Assembly (NCBI GenBank): GCA_036794395.1
Contig: DAIRGS010000310.1
Coordinates: 1-8,278 of the forward strand
Length of the DNA: 8,278 nucleotides
Source: DASXMX01 sp036794395
Lineage (GTDB): Bacteria; Planctomycetota; Phycisphaerae; Tepidisphaerales; Tepidisphaeraceae
Direction: 5' to 3'
The position numbers were made by a program, and so were the translations under genes. Below are positions 8,277 to 8,278 of the stretch, in pieces; position 1 is the first letter of the stretch, and each line of letters begins with the position of its first letter. The notes beneath the pieces are model-generated. The model was not told the DNA's origin, searched no databases, and saw nothing but the letters and a program-made list of their open reading frames with translations.

Positions 8277-8278
8277 AG

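Overview
The window looks like a piece of a Planctomycetota chromosome; a relative in the PVC group, such as Verrucomicrobiota, is the main alternative. Three things point there: a DUF1549/DUF1553 ('PSD1') gene overlapping a DUF1501 gene, a secreted PQQ-type beta-propeller whose mature N-terminus reads DWPQFLGPNRN, and intergenic DNA full of short composite repeats of a kind I associate with these genomes. The assignment rests on recalled family knowledge and was not tested by a search.

Layout: five genes are supported. Four lie on the minus strand. Reading in their direction of transcription, they are a PSD1 protein (4535-6541), a DUF1501 protein overlapping it by 11 bases (3115-4545), a small lipoprotein with its own promoter and terminator (2440-2883), and a large fusion of FG-GAP/VCBS repeats with a xylose-isomerase-like TIM barrel (158-2209). 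One gene, the PQQ-like beta-propeller (6834-8090), runs on the plus strand, divergently from the PSD1 gene. The divergent gap (6542-6833) holds a strong hairpin, a G-quadruplex motif and a wide inverted repeat. The gap 2210-2439 holds a three-stem palindromic repeat and an intrinsic terminator. Both ends of the window carry the same composite tandem repeat in opposite orientation, each just past the stop codon of the outermost gene.

All five products carry export signals (four Sec-like, including one lipoprotein, and one Tat), so the block encodes envelope or periplasmic functions. PSD1/DUF1501 pairs are abundant in Planctomycetes and are often placed near polysaccharide or sulfated-glycan breakdown genes, but their biochemistry is largely unsettled. 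An isomerase-type TIM barrel attached to a calcium-binding propeller, with PSD1, DUF1501 and a PQQ-like propeller nearby, is compatible with extracytoplasmic carbohydrate processing. That is inference from context. No CRISPR array, tRNA, rRNA, transposase or phage gene is visible.

The features most worth following up are the mirrored composite repeats, the cloverleaf-like repeat at 2305-2358, the propeller-isomerase fusion and the unrecognised lipoprotein. I do not see a clear new defence or mobile system here.
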